A DNA stretch of 43,324 nt. Origin: Hyphomicrobiales bacterium (GTDB lineage Bacteria > Pseudomonadota > Alphaproteobacteria > Rhizobiales > Xanthobacteraceae). The translations under genes and the position numbers were made by a program. The stretch's first letter is position 1; each line of letters opens with the position of its first letter. The stretch covers positions 1 to 43,324 of the forward strand of contig WHTP01000036.1 in assembly GCA_009377695.1 (NCBI GenBank). Reading direction: 5' to 3'. Positions 7,525-15,591 of this stretch are shown here, piece by piece. The notes beneath the pieces are model-generated. The model was not told where the DNA came from. It ran no database searches and saw only the letters and a list, made by a program, of their open reading frames with translations.

Positions 7525-8250
7525 TTACGGCAAGTCTCTTAGCATACAACCGAAACCGCTGCGCGGCTCGCGGACATCGAGCCACTTCTGGAACTCCCAC
7601 ACCCGCGCGGTGACGGGATGCACCACCGGCACCTGCAGGTCCTGCTCCAGGAGGTCGATGATGTTCAGCGTGCGCCAGCCGGAGCCGAGCATGTAGATCG
7701 CGTCGGCGCCTTTCGACTTGAGGAAGTTCTTCTTGATGTGGGCGTAAATTTGCTCGCCCGACAGCTCTTGCGCCTTGTTGAAGGGCACGTCGACGCCGGC
7801 CATGCTGCGGACCTTGAAACCGGCATCCTCGAAGTATTTGGCGAAGATGGCGTTGAGCTTGTCGGGGAAGTAGGTCGCGCCGACGAAGCTCTTGGCCTTC
7901 ACCGCCTTCAGCGCCCGCACGTGGTTCTGCGCGACGCTGCTGATGCGGGTCTTGTACGTCTTCTCCCAGCCCGCGACGATCTTGGCCTCGCCTTTAAAGC
8001 CGTGGACCATGAACGGGGGCGCACCGTTCGGGTGGATGATGTCGCAGTTCTGCTCGGCCAGCAGCGCGATCAGCTTCTCGTAATGCGGCATCATCGTCTC
8101 GAATTCATCTTCGGTGCCGCGGCGGATGTTGAGGAACAGCGGAATCAGGCCAATGCCTTCCGGCAGCAGGCGGCAGACTTCCTCGGTCATGCCGGGACGC
8201 ATGGTCGGGTTCACCATACCCACGACGCCGCGCCAGCTTGAGAATGACAT
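7525..8250 (-). CDS. Asp/Glu racemase superfamily protein (arylmalonate decarboxylase / maleate isomerase-like)
   Basis: The 241-aa protein has the two-lobed pattern of the Asp/Glu racemase superfamily: N-terminal VGMVNPTMRPGM, first active-site loop DIIHPNGAPPFMVHG (about residues 70-84) and second loop YMLGSGWRTLNIIDLL (about 186-201). Members usually have a catalytic Cys in one or both loops. Here both positions appear to be Gly, Ala or Ser, so a racemase is unlikely by my reading; a decarboxylase or isomerase with changed chemistry is possible. It starts 17 bases after hyuB with GGGAGG upstream, so it is in the same operon. Hydantoin racemases belong to this superfamily and often sit beside hyuA/hyuB, which supports a linked role. 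The exact reaction is unknown. Confidence 0.75.
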   Translation of the reverse strand: MSFSSWRGVVGMVNPTMRPGMTEEVCRLLPEGIGLIPLFLNIRRGTEDEFETMMPHYEKLIALLAEQNCDIIHPNGAPPFMVHGFKGEAKIVAGWEKTYKTRISSVAQNHVRALKAVKAKSFVGATYFPDKLNAIFAKYFEDAGFKVRSMAGVDVPFNKAQELSGEQIYAHIKKNFLKSKGADAIYMLGSGWRTLNIIDLLEQDLQVPVVHPVTARVWEFQKWLDVREPRSGFGCMLRDLP

Positions 8251-8267
8251 GACCTTGCCTCCCGCTC

Positions 8268-9902
8268 TTATTGCTTGTTCGTCGTAACATAGCCTTCCGC
8301 CAGATCGCGCGCATGCGCCTCGGCGTCGCGCTTGGCCGGATCGCCATATCCACCGCCGCCCGCGCTTTGCGCCAGGAACCGCTCGCCCGCCTTCAATTCG
8401 AAGCGCGCCGAGGCCGGCGTCTTGAATTCCTCCTCGGTGCCGAGGCGCACCACAAAGCGGGCAGGGGAGCCGGCCTTGCCGCCCGCCAGGCCGGCCGGCG
8501 GAAACTTGATCTTGTTGAAGCGGCGGATGACGGTCGCGTCCTCAAGCAGCTCGTATTCGCGCCGGAGTGCCAGCCCGCCGCGCCATTGCCCGGCACCGCC
8601 CGAGTCCGGCACGACGTCGAAGCGCGTGATACGACAAGGATATTCGGACTCCAGAATCTCGATCGGCGTGGTGTGCAGGTTGCTCAGATGCGTCGCTGTC
8701 GCCGTGGTGCCATCGTGGCCGGCGCCGCCGCCGTAGGCCGAGCCCATGATCTCGTACTGCATGGTCGATTGCCCCGGCCGCCCGCGCGACCAGGCAATGC
8801 TGAGCGCGCTCGATGCGCCGGAATGGGCAATCGCACGCTCGGGAATGAAATGCGCGAGCGCTTCGAGGATTACGTCCACCAGCAGCAGGTTGACCATCTG
8901 GTAGTTCGAGACCGGCGCCGGCGGCTCGGCATTGACCACGGTGCGCGGCGCGAATGTCAGGCGAACCACATCGCGCATGCCGTCGTTGAAATGCAGGTTC
9001 GGACCGAGGCTTCCGATGAGCGCGTAAAACACACAAGCTTCGACCATCGAAGGTCGCAGATTGACGGGTCCGCGCGCCTGCGGATCGCTGGCGGAGAAAT
9101 CGAAGCTCCCGATTCCGTCCTTGATCGAAATCGTCACGGCGAGCTTGACGGGCTTGTCGAGCACGACGCCGTCATTGTCGAGCAGTCCTTCCGCCGACGA
9201 TTCGCCGGCTGGAAGCTTGGCAATGGCGGCGTGCAACGCGTCAGCGGAGCCCTTGAGGATCGCAGCGAAGGCATCGGTGACCGTTTCCGCGCCGAAGCGT
9301 TCGCACAATTCCTTCACCCGCGCCGCGCCCATCTGGGTGACGGCGATCTGCGCATGGATGTCGCCGCGCACCAGGTCCGGCTGCCGGCTGTTGGTCAGGA
9401 TGATGCGCTCGATATCGGGGACGCGCTGGCCGCCCTCCCAGATCCTGATCGGCGGCAGCAGCAGACCCTCGTGGAACATCTCGGTTGCGTTGGCCGAGGT
9501 CGAGCCCGGCACTGCCCCGCCGACGTCGGCCTTGTGCGCGATCGAGCCCGCGAAGGCGACGATCTGGCCGTCCGCGAACACCGGCGCCACGAACGCCATA
9601 TCGGAGACGTGCGGCAGCCCGCCTTCGTAAGGGTGATTGGAGACGAACACGTCGCCCTCGTTGATCGCACCGGCCTTGCCGTAGGTTTCGAGGATGCGGC
9701 CGACGAGATGGCGGTAGACCGGCGCGTGGAAGAACATCGGCGGCGCGACGATCAGCCGGCCGTCGCGATCGACGATCACGCAAGAGAAATCGCGCGACTC
9801 CCGGATGATGGTCGAGTAGCCGGAACGATAGAAATGATAGTGCATCTCATCGACCAGGCTCGCGATCTTGTTGCGCAGGATCTGGATGGTGATGGCGTCC
9901 AT
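8268..9902 (-). CDS. hyuB: Hydantoinase B / oxoprolinase-type subunit
   Basis: The 544-aa product matches the HyuB family, the partner subunit of ATP-dependent N-methylhydantoinase, 5-oxoprolinase and acetone carboxylase-like enzymes. Visible family motifs are ESRDFSCVIVDRDGRLIVAP near residues 35-54, DVFVSNHPYEGGLPHVSDMA near 90-110, and glycine-rich YGGGAGHDGTTATATHLSN and QSAGGGGYGDP in the second half. Start ATG 9902 has GGAGGG seven bases upstream. A frame reaching to 10049 only reads through a C-rich repeat and is not used. It lies between hyuA (202-base gap holding an inverted repeat pair) and the racemase-like gene. Hydantoin, oxoproline or another lactam or carboxylation substrate cannot be told apart by sequence alone. 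Confidence 0.93.
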   Translation of the reverse strand: MDAITIQILRNKIASLVDEMHYHFYRSGYSTIIRESRDFSCVIVDRDGRLIVAPPMFFHAPVYRHLVGRILETYGKAGAINEGDVFVSNHPYEGGLPHVSDMAFVAPVFADGQIVAFAGSIAHKADVGGAVPGSTSANATEMFHEGLLLPPIRIWEGGQRVPDIERIILTNSRQPDLVRGDIHAQIAVTQMGAARVKELCERFGAETVTDAFAAILKGSADALHAAIAKLPAGESSAEGLLDNDGVVLDKPVKLAVTISIKDGIGSFDFSASDPQARGPVNLRPSMVEACVFYALIGSLGPNLHFNDGMRDVVRLTFAPRTVVNAEPPAPVSNYQMVNLLLVDVILEALAHFIPERAIAHSGASSALSIAWSRGRPGQSTMQYEIMGSAYGGGAGHDGTTATATHLSNLHTTPIEILESEYPCRITRFDVVPDSGGAGQWRGGLALRREYELLEDATVIRRFNKIKFPPAGLAGGKAGSPARFVVRLGTEEEFKTPASARFELKAGERFLAQSAGGGGYGDPAKRDAEAHARDLAEGYVTTNKQ

Positions 9903-9960
9903 GCTCACGCCCTCCAATCGGATCGTTGGAGAGCACAAGGGTGCGACGGACTCGGTCTGC

Positions 9961-10062
9961 TCCCTCCCCCGTTTACGGGGGAGGGGTGGGGAGGGGGTGC
10001 ACATGAAAAGTCCGCGCCCGCATGCCCCCTCCCTAACCCTCCCCCGCAAGCGGGGGAGGGGA
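9961..10062. repeat. Inverted pair of G/C-rich extragenic repeats
   Basis: Two copies of a hairpin-forming repeat face each other between hyuA and hyuB. The left copy (9961-9996) centres on CCCCCGTTTACGGGGG. The right copy (about 10024-10062) centres on CCCCCGCAAGCGGGGG and is the reverse complement in its flanks (AGGGAGGGGG type). A related shorter hairpin lies at 25394-25423. The pair sits inside the putative operon and could change hyuA/hyuB mRNA stability. Confidence 0.8.
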
Positions 10063-10104
10063 CGCTGTGGCGCGAGCCTTCGTTAATGCGGCGGCGAGCG
10101 CTCG

Positions 10105-12195
10105 TCATGACATTCTTTCCAATATCAAATTACGATAGCCGCCGACGCGGCCGGTCCAGCCCGCGGGGATCACGGTCGTTGCGTCGAACTGCTCGATGAT
10201 GGCGGGACCGACGACCAGCGCACCGGCCTCGAGCTTGTCGCGCTCATAGAGCCCCGCGTCGACCGCCGATTTGCCGCCGAAATGAACCTTGCGGCTGCCT
10301 TTGGCGGCGTTTGCCGCCTGCCGTGCAACGAGTATTCCCTCCTGCCGCGGTTGGTATTTCGGCACATCAACGCGCACCCGCAGCCGATAGCTCACCACCT
10401 CGACCGGACGCTCTTTCGCAGCGTGGCCGTGGATCTGCGCGTGCCGCTCATCGAAACGCCCGCGCGCGGCGGCAAGCGATGCGGCGCTGAGGCGTTCCAT
10501 GAACAGGCCGTCGAGCGAGGTTCGCAACTCATAGCCCTGGCCGGTGTAGCGGAGATCGAGCTCGCGCAGGAATGCGGCGGAGGAGGGCGCCATGCCTTCG
10601 GCGGTCAACTCGCTGCGTGCCCTCGATTCCAACTGCCGAAAGACGTCCTCGGCGTGCTCCGGAGTCACATTCGCGAGCGGCTTGAGCTCGGAGCGGATGT
10701 AATCATGCACCACGTCGGTGCACAGGAGCCCCAGCGCGGAGAAAGCGCCGGGCCGCGGCGGCACCAGGATGCGCCGCATGCCGAGCTCTTCCGCGACCGC
10801 GGCCGCGTGTACCGCGCCGGCGCCGCCGAACGGCAGCAAGGTGAAGGTCGAGAGATCGACGCCGCGCTTCGCCGCGAACACCCGCACCTCGTCGGCCATG
10901 CGCATGTCGACGATGCGCTGGACGCCGGTCGCGGCCTCCAGCACGTCCATCTTGAGCGGGCCGGCGACATGCTCCTGCAGGGCTTGTCGCGATGCGGCGA
11001 CATCGAGCGTCTGCGATCCACCCAAGAAGTAGCCGGGATTGAGATAGCCGCAGACCACGTCGGCATCAGTCACGGTCGGCCGTGTGCCGCCGTGCCCGTA
11101 GCAGGCGGGGCCGGGATCCGCGCCGGCGCTCTGCGGGCCGACATTGAGGAAGCCGCCGCCATCGACCCAGGCGATCGAGCCGCCGCCGGCGGAGATCGTG
11201 CTCATGTCGAGTGCCGGCACGTCGACCTGGCGGCGCGCGATGACGCTCTCCGTGGTTTCGAGCGGCACGCCGCCCTCGATGAACGCGATGTCCGCGGACG
11301 TCCCTCCCATATCGAGGGTGACGAGTCCGCTCTGCGCTTCATCGCGCGCAAGGTAGGCGCTCGCCTGCGCGCCTGCGGCCGGCCCTGAGAACAGCGTGTG
11401 CACCGTGCGGCCACCGCCGATCGCTGCGGTGAACGGCATCACACCGCCGTTCGATTGCATGAGGAAACGCTGTTGCGTTCCGACGTTTGTGTCATCGAGA
11501 CCGTGGTTAAGATGGTCGATGTAGCGCACCAGCACCGGCTCGAGATACGCGTTCAAGAGCGTGGTCGACATCCGCGCCCATTCGCGGATGCGTGGGAGCA
11601 CCTCGCTCGACAACGACACCGAGACGCCGGGATATTCTTCCAGGATGATTTGTCGCGTGATCTCTTCGTGCTTCGGATTCATGAAGGCGAACAGGTAGCA
11701 GACCGCGATCGAATCGACGTTGGCCTCCTTCAACTCGCGCGCGGCGCGGCGTACCGCGTCACGGTCGAGCGGCATGAGCACGTTGCCGGCGTAGTCGGAG
11801 CGCTCGGAAATCTCCCGCGTGAGACTTTGCGCGGCAATCGGCTGCGGTTTCGTATAGAAATAATCGAACAGGTTGCCGTCGCGGGCCTGGTTCTGTACCT
11901 CCTGCACCGCGCGGTAGCCCTGGGTGATCAGGAGCCCGACCCTGGCACCACGCATCTCCAGGAGTGCGTTGGTCGTAATGGTCGTGCCGTGGGCGAAGAA
12001 CTCGATCTCGCCCGGCGCGACGCCACGCGCGATGAAGCGTGCGAGGCCGTTGAGCACGCCTAGCGCCGGGTTCTTCGGGGTGCTCGACACCTTCTCGACC
12101 AGAAGATCGCCACTCGCCTTGTCGAGAACCACGAGGTCGGTGTGGGTTCCGCCGACGTCGACGCCGAGCCGATAACGCGCCGCGGTCCCGCTCAT
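10105..12195 (-). CDS. hyuA: Hydantoinase A / oxoprolinase-type ATPase subunit
   Basis: The 696-aa protein has the HyuA layout. An N-terminal ASKHA-type domain begins with the phosphate loop RLGVDVGGTHTDLVVLD, followed by FFAHGTTITTNALLE (about residues 68-82), a second nucleotide-binding signature LVTLDMGGTSADIAFIEGG (about 290-310), and a C-terminal domain with LPFGGAGAVHAAAVAEELGM and VPPRPGAFSALG. HyuA subunits use ATP to activate an amide or lactam carbonyl, working with HyuB. ATG 12195 is preferred; GTG 12204 would add three residues. It is the first gene of the minus-strand run and is divergent from the Bug gene at 12328, so the 132 bases between them should contain both promoters. Confidence 0.95.
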   Translation of the reverse strand: MSGTAARYRLGVDVGGTHTDLVVLDKASGDLLVEKVSSTPKNPALGVLNGLARFIARGVAPGEIEFFAHGTTITTNALLEMRGARVGLLITQGYRAVQEVQNQARDGNLFDYFYTKPQPIAAQSLTREISERSDYAGNVLMPLDRDAVRRAARELKEANVDSIAVCYLFAFMNPKHEEITRQIILEEYPGVSVSLSSEVLPRIREWARMSTTLLNAYLEPVLVRYIDHLNHGLDDTNVGTQQRFLMQSNGGVMPFTAAIGGGRTVHTLFSGPAAGAQASAYLARDEAQSGLVTLDMGGTSADIAFIEGGVPLETTESVIARRQVDVPALDMSTISAGGGSIAWVDGGGFLNVGPQSAGADPGPACYGHGGTRPTVTDADVVCGYLNPGYFLGGSQTLDVAASRQALQEHVAGPLKMDVLEAATGVQRIVDMRMADEVRVFAAKRGVDLSTFTLLPFGGAGAVHAAAVAEELGMRRILVPPRPGAFSALGLLCTDVVHDYIRSELKPLANVTPEHAEDVFRQLESRARSELTAEGMAPSSAAFLRELDLRYTGQGYELRTSLDGLFMERLSAASLAAARGRFDERHAQIHGHAAKERPVEVVSYRLRVRVDVPKYQPRQEGILVARQAANAAKGSRKVHFGGKSAVDAGLYERDKLEAGALVVGPAIIEQFDATTVIPAGWTGRVGGYRNLILERMS

Positions 12196-12327
12196 GACGC
12201 GCACCGCATCGCCTGCGGCGACCAGTCCAGGCCGCGCGTCTGGAGCCGCCGCCTCAGGTCTGGTAGTGATCGATGCCCGCTATAATCGGGCAAAAGAAAA
12301 CGAAAACACAGGGCAGGAGCACTCGGG

Positions 12328-13365
12328 ATGCGCACGTTCACCGGCGGGACGTTTGTTGCGGTCACCTTCCTTGCCTTGACCGGGTTGGCGTCGTCAACCG
12401 TCGCGGCCGATCCGGTTGCGGACTTCTACCGCGGCAAATCCATCAGCATGGTGATCGCGACCGCGCCCGGTGGAGACTACGATCTGCGCGCGCGGCTCAT
12501 CTCCCGCCACATGGGCCGCCACATCCCCGGCAATCCGACCATCGTTCCCCGCAATATGCCCGGCGGCGTCGGTATTCAAGCCGCCAACTACATGGCGACC
12601 GTCGCGGCGCAGGACGGCACGGCGCTGCACGCCATCATGCAGAGCATGTCGACCCATCAGGCGCTCGGCGGCGCCGGCGCTGAATATGATACGCGCAAGT
12701 TCTTCTGGATCGGGAACACCACCGACACGCCGAACGTGATCAATTCCTGGCATACTACGGGCATCCGCACGATCCAGGACGTCATGACCCGCGAACTGGT
12801 TGTGGGAGCGCCTGGTCAGGCGACCAATTCGGTCTATTACCCCAAGGCGCTCAACGACCTGGTCGGCACCAAATTCAAGATCGTGTCGGGCTATCCGGGT
12901 GGCAACCCGGTCAATCTCGCCATGGAGCGGGGCGAGGTCGGCGGCCGCGGCTCCAATTCCTGGGCGTCCTGGAAGGCGACCAAGCCGGACTGGCTGCGCG
13001 AGAAGAAGATCTTCATCCTGGTCCAGATCGCCTTGAAGCGGAATCCGGAGCTGCCCGACGTTCCGACCATGATCGAGCTTGCCAAGACCGACGAGGACAA
13101 GGCGGTCATGAGGTTCCTCTCGGCGGACATTCCGGTCAGCCGCGCCTATGTGACCACGCCGGGTGTGCCAGCGGATCGCGTCAATGCGTTGCGCCGCGCC
13201 TTCGATGCGACCATGAAAGATCCGCAATTCATTGCTGAAGCCGCAAAGCTCAACATGGACATGAGTCCGTCGACTGGAGAGGAGGCGCAAAAATTCGCGG
13301 AGTCGATCGCCAATACGCCGTCGCAAATCCTGGCGCGGGCGAAGACGATTCTGGATATCAAATAG
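12328..13365 (+). CDS. Bug/TctC-type solute-binding protein
   Basis: A 345-aa binding protein with a Sec signal peptide (residues 1-27, ending STVAA) and a mature start DPVADFYRGKSISMVIATAP. The usual ligand-loop PGG is followed by DYDLRARL, in place of the commoner GGxxDxxAR, so ligand contacts may differ from the other Bug proteins here. IVPRNMPGGVGIQAANYMA and the C-terminal TTPGVPADRVNALRRAF are family features. The start is supported by GCAGGAGC upstream. It is divergent from hyuA and convergent with the VOC gene, so it has its own promoter, but its place beside hyuA suggests a linked substrate. Confidence 0.9.
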   Translation: MRTFTGGTFVAVTFLALTGLASSTVAADPVADFYRGKSISMVIATAPGGDYDLRARLISRHMGRHIPGNPTIVPRNMPGGVGIQAANYMATVAAQDGTALHAIMQSMSTHQALGGAGAEYDTRKFFWIGNTTDTPNVINSWHTTGIRTIQDVMTRELVVGAPGQATNSVYYPKALNDLVGTKFKIVSGYPGGNPVNLAMERGEVGGRGSNSWASWKATKPDWLREKKIFILVQIALKRNPELPDVPTMIELAKTDEDKAVMRFLSADIPVSRAYVTTPGVPADRVNALRRAFDATMKDPQFIAEAAKLNMDMSPSTGEEAQKFAESIANTPSQILARAKTILDIK

Positions 13366-13395
13366 CGTCCACTGTGCGGTGAGCGATGCCCTTTC

Positions 13396-13483
13396 CACGT
13401 CATGGCCGGGCTTGTCCCGGCCATCCATGTCTTTGATAACTTGATTTAAGACGTGGATGCCCGCGACGAGCGCGGGCATGACG
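13396..13483. repeat. Extragenic palindromic repeat between convergent genes
   Basis: The block reads CACGTCATGGCCGGGCTTGT, a hairpin GGCCGGGCTTGTCCCGGCC, a short AT-rich spacer, and then an inverted copy: GACGTGGATGCCCGCGACGAGCGCGGGCATGACG with its own hairpin. Repeats of this sequence type are abundant between genes in Bradyrhizobium relatives. It lies between two converging genes and may end transcription from both sides. Confidence 0.8.
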
Positions 13484-13491
13484 AGCGTGTG

Positions 13492-14409
13492 CTAGTCCTC
13501 CGGGTTCATATGCCAGTCGTGGCTCGGCGGTGGTCCCCAGCCGGCGATCCCGCGGTTCTCGCGCGTCCAGACCTTCGGGCGTTGCGGTTGGTCCTCATGC
13601 CACGGGCGCGGATCGAAGAAGCCGAGGTCCTCGTCCAGCATCTGGTCGAGCTCGGCGAAGAATTCCACCACCTGCTGGTCCGGATTGCGGTGATAGATCG
13701 AGACATTATGCCCCGGTCCATGCCGCAGCGGCCCCCAGATGATCGGGATGCGGTTCTGCGAGAGCACGTCGCAGCCGTTCTCAAGATGTGAGAAATCGCG
13801 AAGCTGGAACGCAACGTGGTGCATGTTTGCACGCTTGCCTTTCACGAAATTCACCGTGTGGTGATCGGGATTGCAGCGCATGAACACGAAGATGTCCTCG
13901 ATCCAGTCGGATACGCGGAAACCGAGAATGCGGCTGTAAAAATCTGCGACCGCCTGCACGTCCGGCACCACAAACGCCACGTGCCCGAGCTTGAATGGAG
14001 CAACGCCGCTCACCGATTGATTGGGCGTCAGGAATTTCCAGTCCGTGATCAGCTCGATGGTGGTGCCCTTGATGTCGTCGAAGACGAGTGACTTCGACAT
14101 GCCCGGAATGTCGTCGCTGCGGATGTCGCTCTTGATGCCTTGGGCGGTCAGCCATTTGGCGATCTCGCCGAAATCCGAGCCCGGGGCGACCTGGAAGGCG
14201 AGCTTGGCGCAACGCGCGCGTTCACCCTTCACGAGTTGAAGCACGAGCTGCCCGACTTTGCATGAGAGCAGCGCACGATCATTCTCGCGCGCGGCGACGA
14301 CGAGTCCGGTGACTTTGGTATAGTGATCGATCTGCGCCTCGATGTCAGGGGTTTCGAACGTCGCGTGCGAAATTCGCCGGATACTGATCATCGGTATCAT
14401 CTCAGCCAT
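13492..14409 (-). CDS. VOC-family protein, extradiol dioxygenase-like
   Basis: The 305-aa protein has two vicinal-oxygen-chelate modules, as in type I extradiol ring-cleavage dioxygenases: module 1 at about residues 9-125 and module 2 at about 138-255. In module 2 the expected Fe(II) ligands can be placed as His143 (KLGHVAFVV), His198 (NMHHVAFQL) and Glu249 (QQVVEFFAEL), the classical 2-His-1-Glu set. Its length is right for the family. The start overlaps the end of the acyl-CoA dehydrogenase gene by eight bases (ATGGCTGA), so translation is probably coupled; later in-frame ATGs at 14400 and 14391 are alternatives. A catecholic substrate is typical of the family but unproven here. Confidence 0.88.
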   Translation of the reverse strand: MAEMIPMISIRRISHATFETPDIEAQIDHYTKVTGLVVAARENDRALLSCKVGQLVLQLVKGERARCAKLAFQVAPGSDFGEIAKWLTAQGIKSDIRSDDIPGMSKSLVFDDIKGTTIELITDWKFLTPNQSVSGVAPFKLGHVAFVVPDVQAVADFYSRILGFRVSDWIEDIFVFMRCNPDHHTVNFVKGKRANMHHVAFQLRDFSHLENGCDVLSQNRIPIIWGPLRHGPGHNVSIYHRNPDQQVVEFFAELDQMLDEDLGFFDPRPWHEDQPQRPKVWTRENRGIAGWGPPPSHDWHMNPED

Positions 14410-15562
14410 AGGTCTTCAGCACATGCCGTGCGATCACCATCAACATCACTTCGCTGGCGCCCTCGGTGATGCGGTAGCTGCGCTGCTGGCGCCAGAATTT
14501 CTCGATCGGCAGGTCGGTCGTCAGCGCGATTCCGCCATGGACCTGCATGCATTCGTCAGCTGCGCGGAATGCCATCTCGTCAGCATAATACTTGCAGACA
14601 TAGCAGTCTTCGCGCGCGTCTTCGCCGGCGTCGAGGCGCGTGGCGGCCTTGTAGACCAGGAGGCGCGCGGCTTGCAGCTCAATATACATGTGCGCGAGTT
14701 TCCACTGGATCGCCTGGCGGTCGGCGAGCGGTCGACCGAAGGTCGATCGCTGCTTGGCATAGGACGTTGCCATTTCGAGGCAGCGTTCGGCGACGCCGAG
14801 GGCGCGTGCACCGTGTTTCACGCGCCCGGCGCCGAGCCACTTCTGCGCGAGCGTGAAACCGCCGCCTTCCTCGCCGACGAGGTTCTCGGCCGGAACACGC
14901 ACGTCGTCGAGAATGACCTCCCACGGCCGGTCGCCCATCATCGTCTGGTATGACGTGCCGAGCGTCACGCCGGGCGTGTCCATGTCCACCAGGAAGCACG
15001 AGATGCCGCCATGCGAGCCCTTGGCGCGGTCGGTCGCCGCCATGAGCTGCATGAAAGCGGCTTTGTTGGCGCCGGTGATGAAACGCTTGGTGCCGTTGAT
15101 GACGTAGTGGTTGCCATCCTTCACCGCGGTCGTGCGCATGCCGCCGGGATCGGAGCCGGCGTCCGGCTCCGTCTGCGCGAAGGCGACCTTCTTCTCGCCG
15201 CGCAGCACCGGCATCAAATATTTCTCGCGCAGGTCGCCCTTGAGCGTGAACAGGATGTGGCGCACGGACGGGCCGGTGATGCCTTCGCCCCGCGCGGGCA
15301 GGGCGATGGTGCGCGACAGCTCTTCGGTAACGATGGTCCGTTGCAACAGCGACAATCCGGGGCCGCCATATTCCTCCGGCACCTCCATCATCCAGATACC
15401 GAGGTCCTTGGCGCGTTGCTGGAGTTTGCTTAAGAATTCCGGCTTGATCTCCTCGGCATCGGCTGTGACGGTCTGGCGTTCGATCGGGATCAGCTCGTTG
15501 TTGACGAAGCGCCGCAGTGAATCTTTAAACATCCGCAGCTCTTCGGGAAGCGCGAACTCCAT
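14402..15562 (-). CDS. Acyl-CoA dehydrogenase
   Basis: A full-length 386-aa flavoprotein of the acyl-CoA dehydrogenase family, which introduces an alpha-beta double bond into acyl-CoA and passes electrons to ETF. The helical N-terminal domain starts MEFALPEELRMFKDSLRRF. The FAD/substrate beta-domain has AFAQTEPDAGSDPGGMRT (about residues 127-145) and INGTKRFITGA. The C-terminal helical domain has QVHGGIALTTDLPIEKFWR. The catalytic base is probably Glu367 in YRITEGASEVML, the SCAD/MCAD position. GGGAGG upstream fixes the start. It sits 29 bases after the acyl-CoA synthetase gene and overlaps the VOC gene, so the three form one operon. Confidence 0.96.
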   Translation of the reverse strand: MEFALPEELRMFKDSLRRFVNNELIPIERQTVTADAEEIKPEFLSKLQQRAKDLGIWMMEVPEEYGGPGLSLLQRTIVTEELSRTIALPARGEGITGPSVRHILFTLKGDLREKYLMPVLRGEKKVAFAQTEPDAGSDPGGMRTTAVKDGNHYVINGTKRFITGANKAAFMQLMAATDRAKGSHGGISCFLVDMDTPGVTLGTSYQTMMGDRPWEVILDDVRVPAENLVGEEGGGFTLAQKWLGAGRVKHGARALGVAERCLEMATSYAKQRSTFGRPLADRQAIQWKLAHMYIELQAARLLVYKAATRLDAGEDAREDCYVCKYYADEMAFRAADECMQVHGGIALTTDLPIEKFWRQQRSYRITEGASEVMLMVIARHVLKTYG

Positions 15563-15591
15563 GACCTGACCTCCCTGTTTGTATTTCGTTG

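Noticed and set aside
9903-10049. 49-residue N-terminal extension of HyuB
   Set aside because: It is only a translation of the extragenic repeat; the true start at 9902 has a good ribosome site and matches the family N-terminus.
8271-10199. 642-aa plus-strand open frame
   Set aside because: It runs antisense to hyuB and through the C-rich repeat; GC-rich codon bias leaves this frame open by chance.
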